The notes: generated by a model not told the origin, from the sequence alone. A stretch of 64,000 nucleotides of DNA from JACDEA01 sp963742585 (GCA_963742585.1 CAVUMI010000006.1:62001-126000); one strand, 5' to 3'; counted from the stretch's first letter, positions 53,044 to 62,327 are shown. Numbers and translations: made by a program.

Positions 53044-53378
53044 AGCGCGTCGGCGCCCATCTCCCCGGTGCGGATGCGCGTGACAGCCTCCACCGGGGTG
53101 ATCCAGACCTTTCCATCGCCAATCTTGTCGGTGCGGGCTGCTGCCACGATGGCATCAACGATGCCACGGACTTCGCCATCGTCGGCCAGCACCTCGATTT
53201 TTACCTTCGGCACGAAGTCGATTTCGTACTCGGCGCCGCGGTACACCTCGGTGTGACCGCGCTGGCGTCCGAATCCTTGAACCTCTGACACCGTCATCCC
53301 GGCGATGCCGAGATCCTTGAGCGCAGCCTTCACGTCGTCGACCTTGAAGGGCTTGACGACTGCGGTGATGAGCTTCAT
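53040..53378 (-). CDS. glnB: Nitrogen regulatory protein PII
   Basis: 112 aa, the standard length. MKLITAVVKPFKVDDVKAAL, the T-loop GFGRQRGHTEVYRGAEYEIDF with the modified tyrosine at position 51, and the C-terminal GDGKVWITPVEAVTRIRTGE all match GlnK/GlnB. The trimer senses ATP/ADP and 2-oxoglutarate and controls AmtB; in actinobacteria Tyr51 is modified by GlnD. Encoded between amtB and glnD, with 15 bases from the amtB stop. Confidence 0.96.
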   Translation of the reverse strand: MKLITAVVKPFKVDDVKAALKDLGIAGMTVSEVQGFGRQRGHTEVYRGAEYEIDFVPKVKIEVLADDGEVRGIVDAIVAAARTDKIGDGKVWITPVEAVTRIRTGEMGADAL

Positions 53379-53393
53379 CGACCGATCCTCTCT

Positions 53394-54628
53394 TTACGCG
53401 TAGGCCGCTTCGGCATGCTGGGTCTGATCAAGTCCCTCGTCCTCCGCATCCGGAGTGACTCGGGCACCTATCACGAGGTCGATCACCTTGATGAGGATGA
53501 AGGAGAGGACCCGGAGTACGCCAGCGTTGCACCAACGGCGACGAGCTGGTCGAGAAGCAGGTCGGTGCCACCACCGAAGAACACACCGTCGGCTCCGAGT
53601 GAGTTCACCGCCGTATCGGCGAAGAAGCCCAGCAGGAGCGAGCCGATGATGCCGCCGATCAAGTGCACTGCGACCACGTCGAGTGAGTCGTCGTAGCCGA
53701 GCTTGAACTTCAGCTGGATGGCGAGGAAGCAGAACACGCCGGCCGCCAAGCCGATGAATATCGGGGCGACCCCACCGACGAACCCGGCGCAGGGCGTGAT
53801 GGCTACCAGACCGGCTACGGCGCCTGAGGCGGCGCCCAACGTGGTGGCGTGCCCGCCCTTGATGCGCTCGACGATCAACCAGCCGAGCATCGCCGCCGCG
53901 GCCGCCAGGTTCGTGTTCATCAGCGCCTGGCCGGCGAGGAGGTTGGCACCCAGCGACGAGCCGGCGTTGAAGCCGAACCAGCCGAACCACAGGATGCCCG
54001 TGCCCAGCAACGTGTAGGGCAGGTTGTGAGGTGGCATCGCCTCGCGAGGCCAGCCGCGCCGCTTACCGAGCACGATGATGCAAGCCAGCGCCGCAATACC
54101 GGCGTTTATGTGGACGACGGTGCCGCCCGCGAAGTCGAGCGCACCCCGCTGGAACAGCCATCCGGTGGGGCTGAACACCCAGTGAGCTACAGGCGCGTAC
54201 ACGACGATGGACCACACGCCGAGGAACACCACCCAGGCGCCGAACTTCATGCGGTCGGCGATCGCGCCGGTGATCAGCGCGGGGGTGATGATGGCGAACA
54301 TCATCTGGTAGCCGGCGAAGACCATCGCCGGGATCGTCAGGCCGAAGTCGCCGACGTATCCGGGCAGCACCGTGTCGGCGTTGCCGATCGTCGAGAGGCC
54401 GGCGAAGTCGAAGTTGCCGATCCACTTGCCACCGTCACCGAAGGCGATGGTGAACCCGATCACCACCCAGATGACGCTGACCAGCCCCATCGAGAAGAAG
54501 TTCTGCATGAGCATCGCGAGCACGTTCTTCGAGCGGACCATGCCGCCGTAGAAGAACGCCAACCCCGGTGTCATGAACAGCACGAGCGCAGTTGATGCCA
54601 GCACCCATGCGGTATTGCCGCTATCCAT
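53394..54628 (-). pseudogene. amtB: Ammonium transporter, frameshift near the C-terminus
   Basis: About 411 aa after repair. NTAWVLASTALVLFMTPGLAFFYGGMVRSKN is the Amt N-terminus; LTIPAMVFAGYQMMFAIITPALI, VHINAGIAAL, WFGWFGFNAGSS and DDSLDVVAVHLIGGIIGSLLLG are pore and twin-His helices. A base is missing in the C run at 53510-53512 (plus strand): restoring it changes LAYSG-SSPSSSS to LAYSGVLSFILIKVIDLVIG and restores the typical EGLDQTQHAEAAYA tail. ATG 54628 has GGAGG upstream. It carries NH4+/NH3 and is blocked by PII. Probably intact in the living cell. Confidence 0.9.
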
Positions 54629-54728
54629 TTGAGCCTCCGCCTCTCCGTCAGCGTCCCCGTGCGATTGTGGCGGACTCTAGAGAGGCGACTAGCTATCTGC
54701 CAGCTTTCTTTCGCTAATCCGACCACTC

Positions 54729-54755
54729 TTAACGTGTCGGAAACATTGCCGTTTC
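54729..54755. promoter_or_regulatory. GlnR-like operator upstream of amtB
   Basis: TTAAC-N6-GAAAC-N6-GTTTC runs at six-base spacing, close to the actinobacterial GlnR pattern GTnAC-N6-GAAAC; GAAAC-N6-GTTTC is also an inverted repeat. It lies about 100 bases before the amtB start and overlaps the stop of the neighbouring gene. TAGAGT (complement at 54674-54679) may be the amtB -10 box. Assignment is by pattern only. Confidence 0.4.
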
Positions 54756-56102
54756 ACGCCCACGACAGAGCCTCCGAAACCTTCCTCGCAGCGACGAGAA
54801 CCGGGTCCCACGCAGGACCGAACGGCGGCGCGTACGAGAGGTCGAGCGCGGTCATTTCCTCGGCGGTCAGCCCGCGGTTATTGCCGTCGCGATCACGTCT
54901 ATCCGTTTGGCCGCCCCCTCGAGTCCGACGATCTGACCGCCGAGTATCCGACCGGACGTCCGTTCGGCGACCAGCTTGACCTTGATCCAGCCACCACCCG
55001 GGAAGTAGCCCGCGCGCGTGGAGCTTTCGATCGTGGCAGCAACGGCCGAGAAGCCGTAGGTCTTCGCCTCCCGCTCGCTCAGCCCGGTGCGCGCCACCTC
55101 CGTGACGCAGATCTTGGTGACCGCGGTACCGACCACGCCGGGGAACGTGGCGTAACCGCCGCCGATGTTGGTGCCCGCCACGCGCGCCTGTTTGGTCGCC
55201 ACCGTTCCCAGCGCGATGTGCACAGGACGGTCGGCAACGAGGTGGAACGACTCGCAACAGTCGCCCGCCGCCCAGACTCCCTCGGCGGAGGTCCGCTGCC
55301 GGCGATCGACTTTGATCGCGGTACGAACGCCCGTCGTGATCCCGGCCGACGCGGCCAGCTCGGTGTTCGGCTCCACGCCGATGCCGAGAACGACGAGGTC
55401 GGCCGGCACCGATCCCTTGTCCGTCTCCACCGCGGCGGTGTCAAACCCGGTGACGCGCCGCTCGAGTTCGACCACCACACCCTTGTTCCGCAACGCCTCG
55501 GAGACGAGCGCGGCCATGTCCGGGTCGAGGGTGGGCATGACCTCGGTGCCCGCTTCGATCACGGTCACCGAGGGGCAGCCGCGCTCGACGAACGCCTCGG
55601 CCATCTCGAGCCCGATGTACCCGGCCCCGACGACCACGACGCGGTCCACGTCGCCGGTCCGGGCGTGCTCGAGGAGGTCGGCACCGTCCTCGAGCGTCTG
55701 GACGCCATGGACGAGGTGGCTGTCGATTCCGGGCAGCGACGGCCGAATCGGCTTGGCGCCGGTGCCGATGTGAAGGATGTCGAAACCGATGCGGTAGGTG
55801 CGCTCACCGTCGAGATCCCGCACTTCGACTTCCCGTCCGGTCAGGTCGATCCCCATTACCTCGTGTCGCGTGCGCACTTCGATGTCGGACCGGTCCTTGA
55901 ATTGCGCGGGCGTCCGCACGACTAGGTCTTCGAGGTCAGCGACCACGCCGCCGACGACATAGGGGATGCCACAGGCCGAATAGCTGCTCCAGCGGCCCTT
56001 CTCCAGCGCCACGATCTCGAGGTCGGGTCGCAGGCGGCGCGCCTGGGTGGCGGCGCCCATGGCGCCCGCATCACCACCGACAATGACAAGACGCTCGGCC
56101 AC
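54754..56102 (-). pseudogene. CoA-disulfide reductase-like flavoprotein, frameshift near the C-terminus
   Basis: About 449 aa after repair. FAD motif VIVGGDAGAMGAA at residues 6-18, redox Cys44 in YSACGIPYVVGG, NAD motif VVVVGAGYIGLEMAEAF and second FAD block SAEGVWAAGDCCES. The single-Cys site is that of CoA-disulfide reductases and NADH oxidases. Near the end, DVIATAITAG meets a false stop; one base missing at about 54870 restores GLTAEEMTALDLSYAPPFGPAWDPVL, the standard C-terminus of the family. GTG start at 56100-56102. It reduces a thiol disulfide or polysulfide with NAD(P)H. Confidence 0.85.
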
Positions 56103-56129
56103 CGGTCGTCAGCCTGGCACGATTGCGCC

Positions 56130-56411
56130 GTGCGAATCCGCGCCCTCAGCGTCTTCGAGGGCGTCGTGTACCACTGCTACGCCATGGATCTGCAGCATCC
56201 GTGCCGCCCGGTGCTCGAGGTCGAGGCTCGCACCCAACCCGGCGACCTCGATGCGGGCCCGCTGCTCGTGCCGGTGGCCGACTACCTCCGGATGGCCGGC
56301 GCCGCCGGCCGCGACTGCCTCCCGGAACTCGATCGCAAGGGCCGCCTCGTCGAGCACCAGGCCGTGACCCACATCGCGTTCCCCACCTGGAGCCCGGTTA
56401 GCGACCCCTGA
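56130..56411 (+). CDS. Hypothetical 93-aa protein
   Basis: MRIRALSVFEGVVYHCYAMD continues with EVEARTQPGDLDAGPLLVPVADYLRMAGAAG and a basic/aromatic end. No domain recognised. GTG 56130 is preceded by CACGAT six bases upstream, a weak leaderless-type box. Its 3' end overlaps the convergent LmeA-like gene by 14 bases. Codon use is like its neighbours. Confidence 0.5.
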   Translation: MRIRALSVFEGVVYHCYAMDLQHPCRPVLEVEARTQPGDLDAGPLLVPVADYLRMAGAAGRDCLPELDRKGRLVEHQAVTHIAFPTWSPVSDP

Positions 56412-57039
56412 GGCGGGCGTTGGCTTCGCCGAGGAGACCAGGGGGAACGTCGCGGATCGTGCAGGTGAGCCGCACGCGGCCGGCGAGCACGGTCACGCTG
56501 CTGGCGCACGGCACGAGGCGCGTCTTCGGGATGGGCACCCGCCGCATGATGCCAGCCACGTCGATCACCAGCGCGTTATCGCGCACGGTCAATTTGGCGA
56601 CGGTGGACACGCCGGCGGCCGCCACCTTCAGCTGACCGCCGGCGATGTCGATCGGCACGCCGAGCGCCTTGGTCAGGACCGCCGATGCGATCTCGACCGA
56701 AACGGTGCCTTCGTCGATGCCGACCAGCTCGACCTTGCGCTCGCGAAGGAGCTTGCCGCGATTGATGCGGATGCCGTGCAGCTCGATGTCGACCGCGGCA
56801 AGCACCAGCGCACCGGCCGGTACGTTCTCGAAGTGACCGTCGACTTCTGACACATCTCCGCCGATGAACAGCGGCGGCAGGAACGGGAAGCCGCGGATGT
56901 GGGCGGAGACCGATACCTCATCCGGCAGCTCGGCGCGCGCCCGACTCTCGATCTGACCTTCGGCCCACTGGCGCGCTCCGACGTCGCCGCCGGCGCCGAG
57001 CGCGCCAAGGATGACCAGGCCGATGATCAGGCGTCGCAT
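56398..57039 (-). CDS. LmeA-like (DUF2993) secreted lipid-binding protein
   Basis: 213 aa. N-terminal signal or anchor RRLIIGLVILGALGAGGDVGA, then ESRARAELPDEVSVSAHIRGFPFLPPLFIGGDVSEVDGHFENV, a pattern of DUF2993/LmeA proteins, followed by amphipathic beta strands. In mycobacteria LmeA helps lipomannan elongation in the periplasm; here only the family is clear. ATG 57037-57039 follows the NIL gene by ten bases in a three-gene unit with larE. Confidence 0.82.
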   Translation of the reverse strand: MRRLIIGLVILGALGAGGDVGARQWAEGQIESRARAELPDEVSVSAHIRGFPFLPPLFIGGDVSEVDGHFENVPAGALVLAAVDIELHGIRINRGKLLRERKVELVGIDEGTVSVEIASAVLTKALGVPIDIAGGQLKVAAAGVSTVAKLTVRDNALVIDVAGIMRRVPIPKTRLVPCASSVTVLAGRVRLTCTIRDVPPGLLGEANARLRGR

Positions 57040-57049
57040 CGGGTGTCGT

Positions 57050-57298
57050 TCAGCCTTCGACCAGGTCGCTCAACCGATCGACGCCGACGCCGAGGTCGTG
57101 CAGCCATTCGATGGCGCGTTCGACGGCGTCGTCCTCGCCGCCGAGTTCGCAGATCATCCAGCCGACCTTCTCCTCGACATTGGCCCGGCGAATGTTGGGC
57201 ATCACGTCGAACTCGCGCACGAGCCGAGCGATGATCGGTTGGCGAATCAGGTGCTCAGGAAAGGTCAGCTTCACTCGAGCGAACGTTTGGTGATTCAC
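57050..57298 (-). CDS. NIL-domain protein
   Basis: 82 aa, ACT-like ferredoxin fold: ARVKLTFPEHLIRQPIIARLVREFDVMPNIRRANVEEKVGWMICELGG is the NIL signature, which in larger proteins is the substrate-binding tail of methionine ABC ATPases. Stand-alone copies probably bind a small ligand or serve in sulfur handling. GTG 57298 overlaps the larE TGA as GTGA. Confidence 0.85.
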   Translation of the reverse strand: MNHQTFARVKLTFPEHLIRQPIIARLVREFDVMPNIRRANVEEKVGWMICELGGEDDAVERAIEWLHDLGVGVDRLSDLVEG

Positions 57299-58146
57299 GA
57301 CTCGGGCCCCTTCCCCAGCTGCCAGCGTGTCAGCGATTGAGACAGAGCATTGTTCAGGTTCCCCGAGCGGAGGCCCTCGAGGTCGAGGGTGACGTAGGTG
57401 TAGCCCGCGGAACGCACGGCCGCCACCAACGCGTCACGTTGCGCCAACACCCGCTCGAGATCCTCCAGCGGCAGCTCGAGCCGCGCCGCATTGCCATAGT
57501 GGCGAACCCGCACCTCACGGAAGCCCAGCGCGTGCAGCCCCCGCTCGGCCCGGCCCACCGCGTCGAGCACGCCGAGCGTCACCGGCGTCCCGTAGGGGAC
57601 GCGCGAAGCCAGACAGGCCGCCGCCGGCTTGTCCCACGTCCGCAACCCGAGCTGGCGCGATACCTCGCGCACGTCGGCCTTGGTGAAGCCGGCGTCGACC
57701 AACGGGAAGCGTGCGCCTCGCTCGGCGGCCGCTTGTTGCCCGGGACGGTGGTCACCAAGGTCATCGCAGTTGACGCCCAGCACGACTGTCGCACCGTCCC
57801 TCACGGCATCCAACGCGTCGAGCAGTTCGGTCTTGCAGTGGAAGCAGCGGTCACCCGCGTTGGCGACGTAGGACGGGTTGGCCAACTCGTCGGTGTCGAC
57901 CGGCGTCCACCGCAAGCCCCACTCCGCGGCCAGCGCACGGCAGTCGTCGAGTTCACCGCCGGCCAACGACGGCGACACCGCGGTGACGGCGCGGGCGGCG
58001 TCACCCAGTTCGTCATTGGCCATCCAGGCCAGAAGCCCAGAGTCGGCGCCGCCGCTGAAGGCGACCACAACGTGGTCCAACTCGCGGAGCCCGGCCCGCA
58101 ATCGTTCGAGGAGATCTGTCACTCCTCTTGATTCTGCCTCTTTCAT
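57295..58146 (-). CDS. larE: ATP-dependent sacrificial sulfur transferase
   Basis: 283 aa from ATG 58144-58146. PP-loop SGGADSGLL begins at Ser31; RCFHCKTELLDAL is the family CxxC block; catalytic Cys178 in KPAAACLASRVPYG corresponds to the sulfur-donating Cys of the Lactobacillus enzyme. LarE adenylates and thiolates the carboxylates of a pyridinium precursor during synthesis of the nickel-pincer cofactor of lactate racemase. larB and larC are not in the window. The frame is open upstream through the divergent livK gene, but ATG 58146 gives the normal N-terminus. Confidence 0.88.
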   Translation of the reverse strand: MKEAESRGVTDLLERLRAGLRELDHVVVAFSGGADSGLLAWMANDELGDAARAVTAVSPSLAGGELDDCRALAAEWGLRWTPVDTDELANPSYVANAGDRCFHCKTELLDALDAVRDGATVVLGVNCDDLGDHRPGQQAAAERGARFPLVDAGFTKADVREVSRQLGLRTWDKPAAACLASRVPYGTPVTLGVLDAVGRAERGLHALGFREVRVRHYGNAARLELPLEDLERVLAQRDALVAAVRSAGYTYVTLDLEGLRSGNLNNALSQSLTRWQLGKGPES

Positions 58147-58183
58147 GCCTATGCTTCCGGGCCAGCAAGCTCGGACCCGGAAC

Positions 58184-58191
58184 AAGGGAGG
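58184..58191 (+). promoter_or_regulatory. Strong ribosome-binding site of livK
   Basis: AAGGGAGG lies seven bases before ATG 58199 and decides between that start and the out-of-frame ATG at 58194. Confidence 0.6.
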
Positions 58192-58198
58192 CCATGGC

Positions 58199-59392
58199 AT
58201 GTCCCGATCGACGAGCCGACGACGTTGGCGGATAGTGGCAGCGCTGGCCGCGGCCAGCGTTTTGATCGCTGCCTGCGGTGACGATGATGACGGCGGCAGC
58301 GCCGACGACGGCGGGAAAACGACGGTCGCGATCGGCTTTGTCGGGCCGCTCACCGGCGACAACGCAAACCTCGGCATCAATGTCCGCGACGGCATGCGGG
58401 TGGCGGTCGAAGAGGCGAACGCGGCCAGCGAGGATTACACGTTTGTCATCAAGCCCTTCGATACGCAGGGCGATCCGGCGCAGGCCCCGGGCCAGGCGGC
58501 CAAGTACATCCCCGACAATCAGATCGTGGCCATCGTTGGCCCGACATTCTCTGGCGAGACCCGGGCCGTGCTTCCGGATCTGCAGAACGCCAAGCTGCCA
58601 ATGATCAGCGCATCGGCCACCAACCCGGGGCTTCCCACGGTCGTGCCCGATGAGACGGTGTTCCATCGGCTCATCCCCGACGACGACGTCCAGGGCCAAG
58701 GCGTCACCAACTACGTGGTCAAGGGCCTCAAGGCCAAGAGGGTCGCACTGATCCACGACAACAGCGACTACGGCAAGGGCCTGTGGGAAGGCGTCCTCAA
58801 GGGTCTGACCACCCAAGGCGTCACGACCGCGCTCACCGACGCCATCGACCCGAAGTCCACCGACTACTCCGCGGCCGTGAACAAGGTCGTAGCTGCCAAG
58901 CCCGACCTCGTGTTCTACGGCGGGTACTACAACGAGGCGGGACGCTTCAAGAAGCAGCTCGCCGACGCCAAGGTCACGGCCAAGTTCGTGAGCGGTGACG
59001 GTGCGCTCGACCCGGGCTTCATCGTTTCGTCCGGTGCGCCGGGCGGCGAGGGCGCCATCATCACGTGTCCTTGCAAGCTGGCCACGCCCGATGCCGAAGG
59101 GGCGCTCGGTACGTTCGCAACCAAGTACAAGAGCGTGATCGGCAAGGACCCCGGCACCTACTCGAGCGAGGGCTACGACGCCGCCAAGATCATCATGGAG
59201 GGCGTCGAAGCCGGCAAGACAACGCGAGCGGCGCTGCTGGATTACATCGAGACCCTCGCCCCGTACGAAGGGATCGCCAAGACGATTGAGTTCGAGACCA
59301 ACGGGAACATCAAGGGCGGCAGCGTCTTCGTGTACGAGGTCAAGGGCGGCAAGCTGACGGAGCTCGGCACCACCGACGAGCTCTCCAAGTAA
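58199..59392 (+). CDS. livK: ABC transporter substrate-binding lipoprotein, branched-chain amino acid type
   Basis: 397 aa. Signal with lipobox SVLIAAC, lipidated Cys26, then an Asp/Gly-rich linker. The peripheral-binding fold I pattern is clear: VAIGFVGPLTGDNANLGINVRDGMRVAVEEANA, IVAIVGPTFSGETRAVLPD, KLPMISASATNPGL and RVALIHDNSDYGKGLWEG. It would capture branched-chain amino acids or amides outside the membrane and feed LivH/LivM. A 20-bp hairpin follows its stop. Confidence 0.92.
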   Translation: MSRSTSRRRWRIVAALAAASVLIAACGDDDDGGSADDGGKTTVAIGFVGPLTGDNANLGINVRDGMRVAVEEANAASEDYTFVIKPFDTQGDPAQAPGQAAKYIPDNQIVAIVGPTFSGETRAVLPDLQNAKLPMISASATNPGLPTVVPDETVFHRLIPDDDVQGQGVTNYVVKGLKAKRVALIHDNSDYGKGLWEGVLKGLTTQGVTTALTDAIDPKSTDYSAAVNKVVAAKPDLVFYGGYYNEAGRFKKQLADAKVTAKFVSGDGALDPGFIVSSGAPGGEGAIITCPCKLATPDAEGALGTFATKYKSVIGKDPGTYSSEGYDAAKIIMEGVEAGKTTRAALLDYIETLAPYEGIAKTIEFETNGNIKGGSVFVYEVKGGKLTELGTTDELSK

Positions 59393-59400
59393 CACTCACA

Positions 59401-59454
59401 ACGATGTGTCGGTGCTCAGTTACCGGAAAACGAGACTGAGCACCGACACATCGT
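59401..59454 (+). terminator. Intercistronic hairpin between livK and livH
   Basis: ACGATGTGTCGGTGCTCAGT (59401-59420) is repeated exactly, inverted, at 59435-59454, around a 14-base loop. It stands eight bases after the livK stop, within an operon. Such a stem may stop part of the transcripts or protect the upstream message, giving more binding protein than permease. No T-run follows. Confidence 0.75.
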
Positions 59455-59500
59455 GGAAGCTTGCTTTAGCTGTCTGAGGGACCAGTTCGGGTCCCAAACG

Positions 59501-60409
59501 ATGGACGGGCTCACGCTCGGCGCGGTGTACGCGCTCATCGCGCTGGGCTACACGCTGGTCTACGGCGTACTGCGGCTCATCAACTTCGCCCACTCCGAGA
59601 TTTTCATGATCGGTGTGTTCGCCAGCCTCTTCGCCTTTCACGGGCTGGGCATCGGCGACGCCGACCCGGCCAAGACCGGGGCGATCCTCATCTTCACGCT
59701 GGTCGTCGTGATGCTGATCTCGATGGTGGCATCAGGCCTTGCTGCACTGGCCATGGAGCGAATCGCGTACCGCCCGCTACGGCGGCGCGGCGCGCCCCGG
59801 TTGGCCGCGCTGATTACCGCCATCGGCATCTCGCTCTTCCTGCAGGAACTCTTCGCGGCGCGCTACGGCCGCGACCAACTGGGCTTCCCCCGGGTGCTGG
59901 CCAAGGATCAGCTGTTCGAGATCGGTGGTGCCAACGTCCGTTCGGACAAGGTGCTGATCCTCGTCGCCTCGTTCATCCTCATGATCGCGCTCGACCGGTT
60001 CATGGCCCGGTCCCGCCTCGGGCGCGGCATCCGGGCCACCGCCCAGGACGCCGAAACCGCCGCGTTGATGGGCGTGAACATCGACCGGGTGATCATGCTG
60101 ACGTTCTTCCTCGGCGGGCTCTTGGCCGGCGCCGCCGGGATGCTCTACGCGGTCTTCTTCGAGACGGTCAAGTACAACATCGGCTTCCTGCCAGGCATCA
60201 AGGCGTTCACCGCCGCGGTGCTCGGTGGGATCGGCAACGTGCGGGGTGCGCTGGTGGGTGGACTGTCGCTCGGCCTGTTGGAGCAGTGGGGAGCCACCGT
60301 GCTCGGCGGCCAGTGGAAGGACGTCTTCGCCTTCCTGGTCCTGGTCCTCGTACTGATGTTCCGGCCGACGGGGCTGCTCGGCGAAGCGTTGGGGCGCACC
60401 CGTGCGTAA
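59501..60409 (+). CDS. livH: ABC transporter permease LivH
   Basis: 302 aa from ATG 59501; GTG 59453 would start inside the hairpin and adds 16 residues without family likeness. MDGLTLGAVYALIALGYTLVYGVLRLINFAHSE is the LivH N-terminus, followed by about eight membrane helices and GIRATAQDAETAALMGVNIDRV (the cytoplasmic EAA-type loop). Pairs with the LivM part of the next protein. The next GTG overlaps its end by eight bases. Confidence 0.92.
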   Translation: MDGLTLGAVYALIALGYTLVYGVLRLINFAHSEIFMIGVFASLFAFHGLGIGDADPAKTGAILIFTLVVVMLISMVASGLAALAMERIAYRPLRRRGAPRLAALITAIGISLFLQELFAARYGRDQLGFPRVLAKDQLFEIGGANVRSDKVLILVASFILMIALDRFMARSRLGRGIRATAQDAETAALMGVNIDRVIMLTFFLGGLLAGAAGMLYAVFFETVKYNIGFLPGIKAFTAAVLGGIGNVRGALVGGLSLGLLEQWGATVLGGQWKDVFAFLVLVLVLMFRPTGLLGEALGRTRA

Positions 60410-62327
60410 CTTGTGGGGAAAGATCGCGATCGTCGAGCCGGTGTCGCGGTGGTGGGGCCGGCAACGCTGGCCGGTAAGAACCGTGATCATTCTGGCGCTT
60501 GCGGTGTTCGTGATCCTGTATCCGCGCACGCTCACCGCGTACTGGCAACAGGTGCTCTTTTACCCCGTCGGCCTGTTCATCCTCCTCGGGTTGGGACTCA
60601 ACGTCGTCGTGGGCCTCGCCGGCCTGCTCGACCTCGGTTATGTCGCGTTCTACGCGGTGGGCGCCTATACCACGGCCAAACTCACGACCACCGCGCACTG
60701 GACGGCGTGGGAAGCGTTACCGCTGGCGATCGCGTTCGCCATGCTGGCCGGCGTCATCCTCGGTGGACCGACGTTGCGTCTACGCGGCGACTACCTGGCG
60801 ATCGTCACGCTGGGCTTCGGCGAGATCGTGCGGATCGTCGCGCAGAACAGCGCGTCCCTGGGTCAAGCGCGCGGCATTACGGGCGTCGCGCATCCGGATT
60901 CGATCTTCGGCGTCAGGTTCGAGCTCGACCCGCTGCCCTACTACTACCTCACGGTCGCCGCGATCGCGCTCTCGATCTTGATGATCGTGCGGCTTACCGG
61001 CTCGCGGGTCGGCCGGTCATGGTCTGCGATCCGTGAGGATGAGGACGCGGCGGAAGCCATGGGCGTGCCCACCTTCACCATGAAATTGTGGGCGTTTGCC
61101 ATCGGCGCCTCCACCGGCGGTCTCGGTGGTTGGATCTACGCCAGCAAGGTCAGCTACATCAACCCCGACAACTTCCCGTTTTTCTTGTCAATCACGATCC
61201 TGGCCGCCATCGTCCTCGGCGGGATGGGCTCGATCGCCGGCGTGCTCGCCGGCGGGTTCGCCATCGCCTTCCTCCCCGAGTACCTGCGCGACGCGGCCGC
61301 CGGGCGCGAGATCACCCGGTTCCTCAACTTCATCACTGGCGGCGACGTCGAGACGATCACCGAGTACCGCGTGCTTCTGTTCGGTGCCGCGCTCGTCGTG
61401 ATGATGATCTTCCGTCCGCAGGGATTGTTACCGAGCCGTCAGCGCGCGGCCGAGTTGACCGATTCGGCGCCGCCGGAACCGGTCGACGGCGCCGATCGGC
61501 GGGCCGCGGAAGAACGCGTCGTGCCGGACGCGCTTCCTGCAGTGGGTGAGGCCGCCGATGACGTGCTCTCGATCGAGCGCCTCACGATGGCGTTCGGTGG
61601 CGTCGTCGCGTTGAACGACGTCTCGTTGACGGTTCGCAAGGACGAGATCCTCGCCATCATCGGACCCAACGGTGCGGGCAAGACCACGCTCTTCAACTGT
61701 GTGACGGGGTTCTTCGAACCCACCGAGGGCAGCATCGAACTCAACGGCCGGTCGATCGTGGGCCGGCGGCCGCACCGCATCACCGAGGCCGGCGTGGCCC
61801 GAACCTTCCAGAACATCCGCCTGTTCCCGAACATGACCGCGTTGGAGAACGTGATGGTGGGCGGCGATGCGCGTCACCACACGAGCGTGCCGGGCGCGCT
61901 GTTCAGCAGCCCGCGCCACCGGCGCGAGCAGCGCGAAGGACACGCCGCCGCGCAGGGCCTCCTCGACTACGTCGGCATCGGACACCGGCACGGCGACCTC
62001 GCCCGCAACCTCCCCTACGGCGACCAGCGCCGTCTCGAGATCGCCCGGGCGATGGCCACCCGTCCCAGCGTGCTGTTGCTCGACGAGCCCGCCGCAGGCA
62101 TGAATCCGTCCGAGAAGCGCGCGTTGGTCGGCCTGATCCGGCGCATCCGCTCGTCGGGCCTGACCGTCGTGCTCATCGAGCACGACGTGGGGCTGGTGAT
62201 GGGGCTGTGCGATCGCGTCGTCGTGCTCGACTTCGGCGAGAAGATCGCCGACGGTTCGCCCGGCGACATCCAGCAGAACCCACGCGTGATCGAGGCGTAT
62301 CTGGGGACACCCGCCGATGCTTCTTGA
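60402..62327 (+). CDS. livM: Fused permease-ATPase LivM-LivG
   Basis: 641 aa. Residues about 1-345 are LivM: GLGLNVVVGLAGLLDLGYVAFYAVGAYT, RGDYLAIVTLGFGEIVRIV and WSAIREDEDAAEAMGVPTF. After an acidic linker (about 350-385) a complete LivG ATPase follows: LTMAFGGVVALNDVSLTV, Walker A GPNGAGKTT, ARTFQNIRLFPNMTALENVMVG, signature LPYGDQRRLEIARAMA, Walker B LLLDEPAAGMNP, and the switch His in IEHDVGLVMG. Translational fusion ties one permease subunit to one ATPase. GTG 60402 overlaps livH; ATG of livF overlaps its end by 11 bases. Confidence 0.92.
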   Translation: MRNLWGKIAIVEPVSRWWGRQRWPVRTVIILALAVFVILYPRTLTAYWQQVLFYPVGLFILLGLGLNVVVGLAGLLDLGYVAFYAVGAYTTAKLTTTAHWTAWEALPLAIAFAMLAGVILGGPTLRLRGDYLAIVTLGFGEIVRIVAQNSASLGQARGITGVAHPDSIFGVRFELDPLPYYYLTVAAIALSILMIVRLTGSRVGRSWSAIREDEDAAEAMGVPTFTMKLWAFAIGASTGGLGGWIYASKVSYINPDNFPFFLSITILAAIVLGGMGSIAGVLAGGFAIAFLPEYLRDAAAGREITRFLNFITGGDVETITEYRVLLFGAALVVMMIFRPQGLLPSRQRAAELTDSAPPEPVDGADRRAAEERVVPDALPAVGEAADDVLSIERLTMAFGGVVALNDVSLTVRKDEILAIIGPNGAGKTTLFNCVTGFFEPTEGSIELNGRSIVGRRPHRITEAGVARTFQNIRLFPNMTALENVMVGGDARHHTSVPGALFSSPRHRREQREGHAAAQGLLDYVGIGHRHGDLARNLPYGDQRRLEIARAMATRPSVLLLDEPAAGMNPSEKRALVGLIRRIRSSGLTVVLIEHDVGLVMGLCDRVVVLDFGEKIADGSPGDIQQNPRVIEAYLGTPADAS

